Assembly: GCA_002331625.1 (NCBI GenBank)
Contig: DCZN01000125.1
Span: 1-6,895 of the forward strand
DNA from: Nitrospira sp. UBA2083
Lineage (GTDB): Bacteria > Nitrospirota > Nitrospiria > Nitrospirales > Nitrospiraceae
DNA length: 6,895 bases
Direction of reading: 5' to 3'
The notes under the pieces are model-generated. The model did no database searches, was not told the origin of the DNA, and saw only the letters and a program-made list of their open reading frames with translations. The stretch's first letter is position 1; the number at the start of each line of letters is the position of its first letter. The translations under genes and the position numbers were made by a program. Positions 6,275 to 6,895 of the stretch are shown one piece after another.

Positions 6275-6628
6275 CTATGGCTTCACCAGCCGCGCTTTGT
6301 ATGCCGATAGCGGGCTGCTGGCGCCTTCTATAGCCTTGATCAACACCTCCAGACCAGTTTTCTCCGAGTCGAATGTCACCAAGGCGCGCGCATCCGCGTA
6401 GTCGGAGAACAAGATCCACTTCTTTGCGATGGTGAATTCTACGGCACTGACGCCAGGCAATTTGGCCAGCGCAGCTTTCACGTCCTTGACGCACCCTCCG
6501 CAGGTCATCCCATCGATCTGCAATGTGACGGTCTGCTGGCTTGAGCTTGCAGCGACAAGTTCCTGGAATCCGGCCAGGCTCAGGATGACAGCACCGATCA
6601 CCATCATTGTTTGAACGAGTTTCCACAT
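6275..6628 (-). CDS. MerP-like periplasmic heavy-metal-associated (HMA) protein
   Basis: Periplasmic HMA-domain protein, related to MerP, which binds Hg(II) and hands it to MerT. The frame is open from an ATG at 6700 (141 aa). I favour the ATG at 6628 (117 aa) because it starts a standard signal peptide, MWKLVQTMMVIGAVILSLAG, with likely cleavage after ELVAA; GGGGG at 6642-6638 is 9 nt upstream. The 6700 ATG has an AGGGA 8 nt before it and cannot be excluded. The mature protein has the HMA motif GMTCGGC (Cys43 and Cys46 from 6628), then VKDVKAALAKLPGVSAVEF. A segment KKWILFSDYADARA precedes the usual VTFDSEKTG strand, so the domain is longer than the classical 72-residue mature MerP, and a basic end (YKARLVKP) follows. 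Placement after a MerT end supports a MerTP-type pair; copper instead of mercury as ligand is possible given cusCBA downstream. Confidence 0.88.
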   Translation of the reverse strand: MWKLVQTMMVIGAVILSLAGFQELVAASSSQQTVTLQIDGMTCGGCVKDVKAALAKLPGVSAVEFTIAKKWILFSDYADARALVTFDSEKTGLEVLIKAIEGASSPLSAYKARLVKP

Positions 6629-6727
6629 GGTCGGTTTCCCCCTCTCCATCGCCTCGCTTCCCCAGGATGGAGAAAAGTCGGACGGAACATAACGACTCAT
6701 ACCTCACATCCCTAGCCTTTCGAACAA

Positions 6728-6895
6728 TCATACACTCAACCAATACGGTGCCAGAACAAGTACCAACGCCAACGACGCTATGATCCAGAGCCATATCCTG
6801 TTTCCACCTTTCAGATTTCCTTGAGTACACACTTCTCCCGGCACGCATCGTGCTGACTCCGGCTTCCTATAAGCAAGATAAAAGCCGATACCCAG
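6728..6895 (-). CDS. merT: MerT-like metal transporter, C-terminal 55 residues (5' end outside window)
   Basis: The open frame entering from the right edge ends at TGA 6730-6728. The visible 55 residues start LGIGFYLAYRK, the end of a membrane helix, then ARCVPGEVC, matching the Cys-X-Pro-Gly-Glu-Val-Cys loop of MerT (CKPGEVC in the Tn501/Tn21 type), with the two Cys at residues 17 and 23 of the fragment. A last hydrophobic helix WLWIIASLALVLVLAPYWLSV follows. MerT is an inner-membrane protein of three helices that accepts Hg(II) from MerP. The first cysteine pair in TM1 and the promoter lie outside the window. The gene ends 27 nt (ATG 6700) or 99 nt (ATG 6628) before the MerP-like start. Confidence 0.85.
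   Translation of the reverse strand: MGIGFYLAYRKPESARCVPGEVCTQGNLKGGNRIWLWIIASLALVLVLAPYWLSV

Noticed and set aside
6201..6848. Minus-strand reading frame of 215 codons overlapping the MerT end and the MerP-like gene
   Set aside because: It is a different frame from both; those frames carry the CVPGEVC and GMTCGGC motifs and this one carries no known motif.

Overview
The window is a single-strand, metal-handling gene cluster: every gene I can support reads on the minus strand, so transcription runs from the right end (6895) toward position 1. In transcription order it holds the C-terminal end of a MerT-like transporter, a MerP-like periplasmic metal-binding protein, an AhpD/carboxymuconolactone-decarboxylase-like protein with a CxxC motif, an exported DsrE-like protein, a small exported Cys/His-containing protein of unknown family, and then a CusCBA-type RND efflux system (outer-membrane factor, periplasmic adaptor, inner-membrane pump). 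The pump gene runs off the left edge after about 654 codons, and the MerT gene begins beyond the right edge.

The host is a Gram-negative bacterium, because the window encodes a tripartite envelope pump and several Sec-type signal peptides. The protein style and moderately high G+C are reminiscent of Nitrospira-like organisms to me, but that is an impression and not something the sequence proves.

Gene packing is operon-like. The cusB/cusA and ahpD-like/dsrE-like pairs each overlap by 4 bp (ATGA). cusC and cusB are separated by 16 nt that hold a strong Shine-Dalgarno. The one sizeable gap inside the cluster (4710-4857, 148 bp) lies just upstream of cusC and holds a 14-bp dyad but no convincing sigma70 promoter. 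No regulator, tRNA, rRNA, CRISPR array or insertion sequence is visible.

CusA carries the Asp405 proton-relay position and two of the three methionines of the E. coli Cu(I)/Ag(I) site (Met564 and Met614 here), so the pump is predicted to be of the monovalent copper/silver type. The adaptor CusB has unusually methionine-rich regions at both ends, and a GC-rich palindromic segment interrupts the C-terminal one. The upstream genes supply a mercury-type uptake pair and two thiol-family proteins. A plausible reading is an envelope thiophilic-metal defence locus in which capture, thiol chemistry and export are co-expressed. The coupling of MerTP-like import with Cus-like export, and the roles of the three small proteins between them, are the parts most worth testing.
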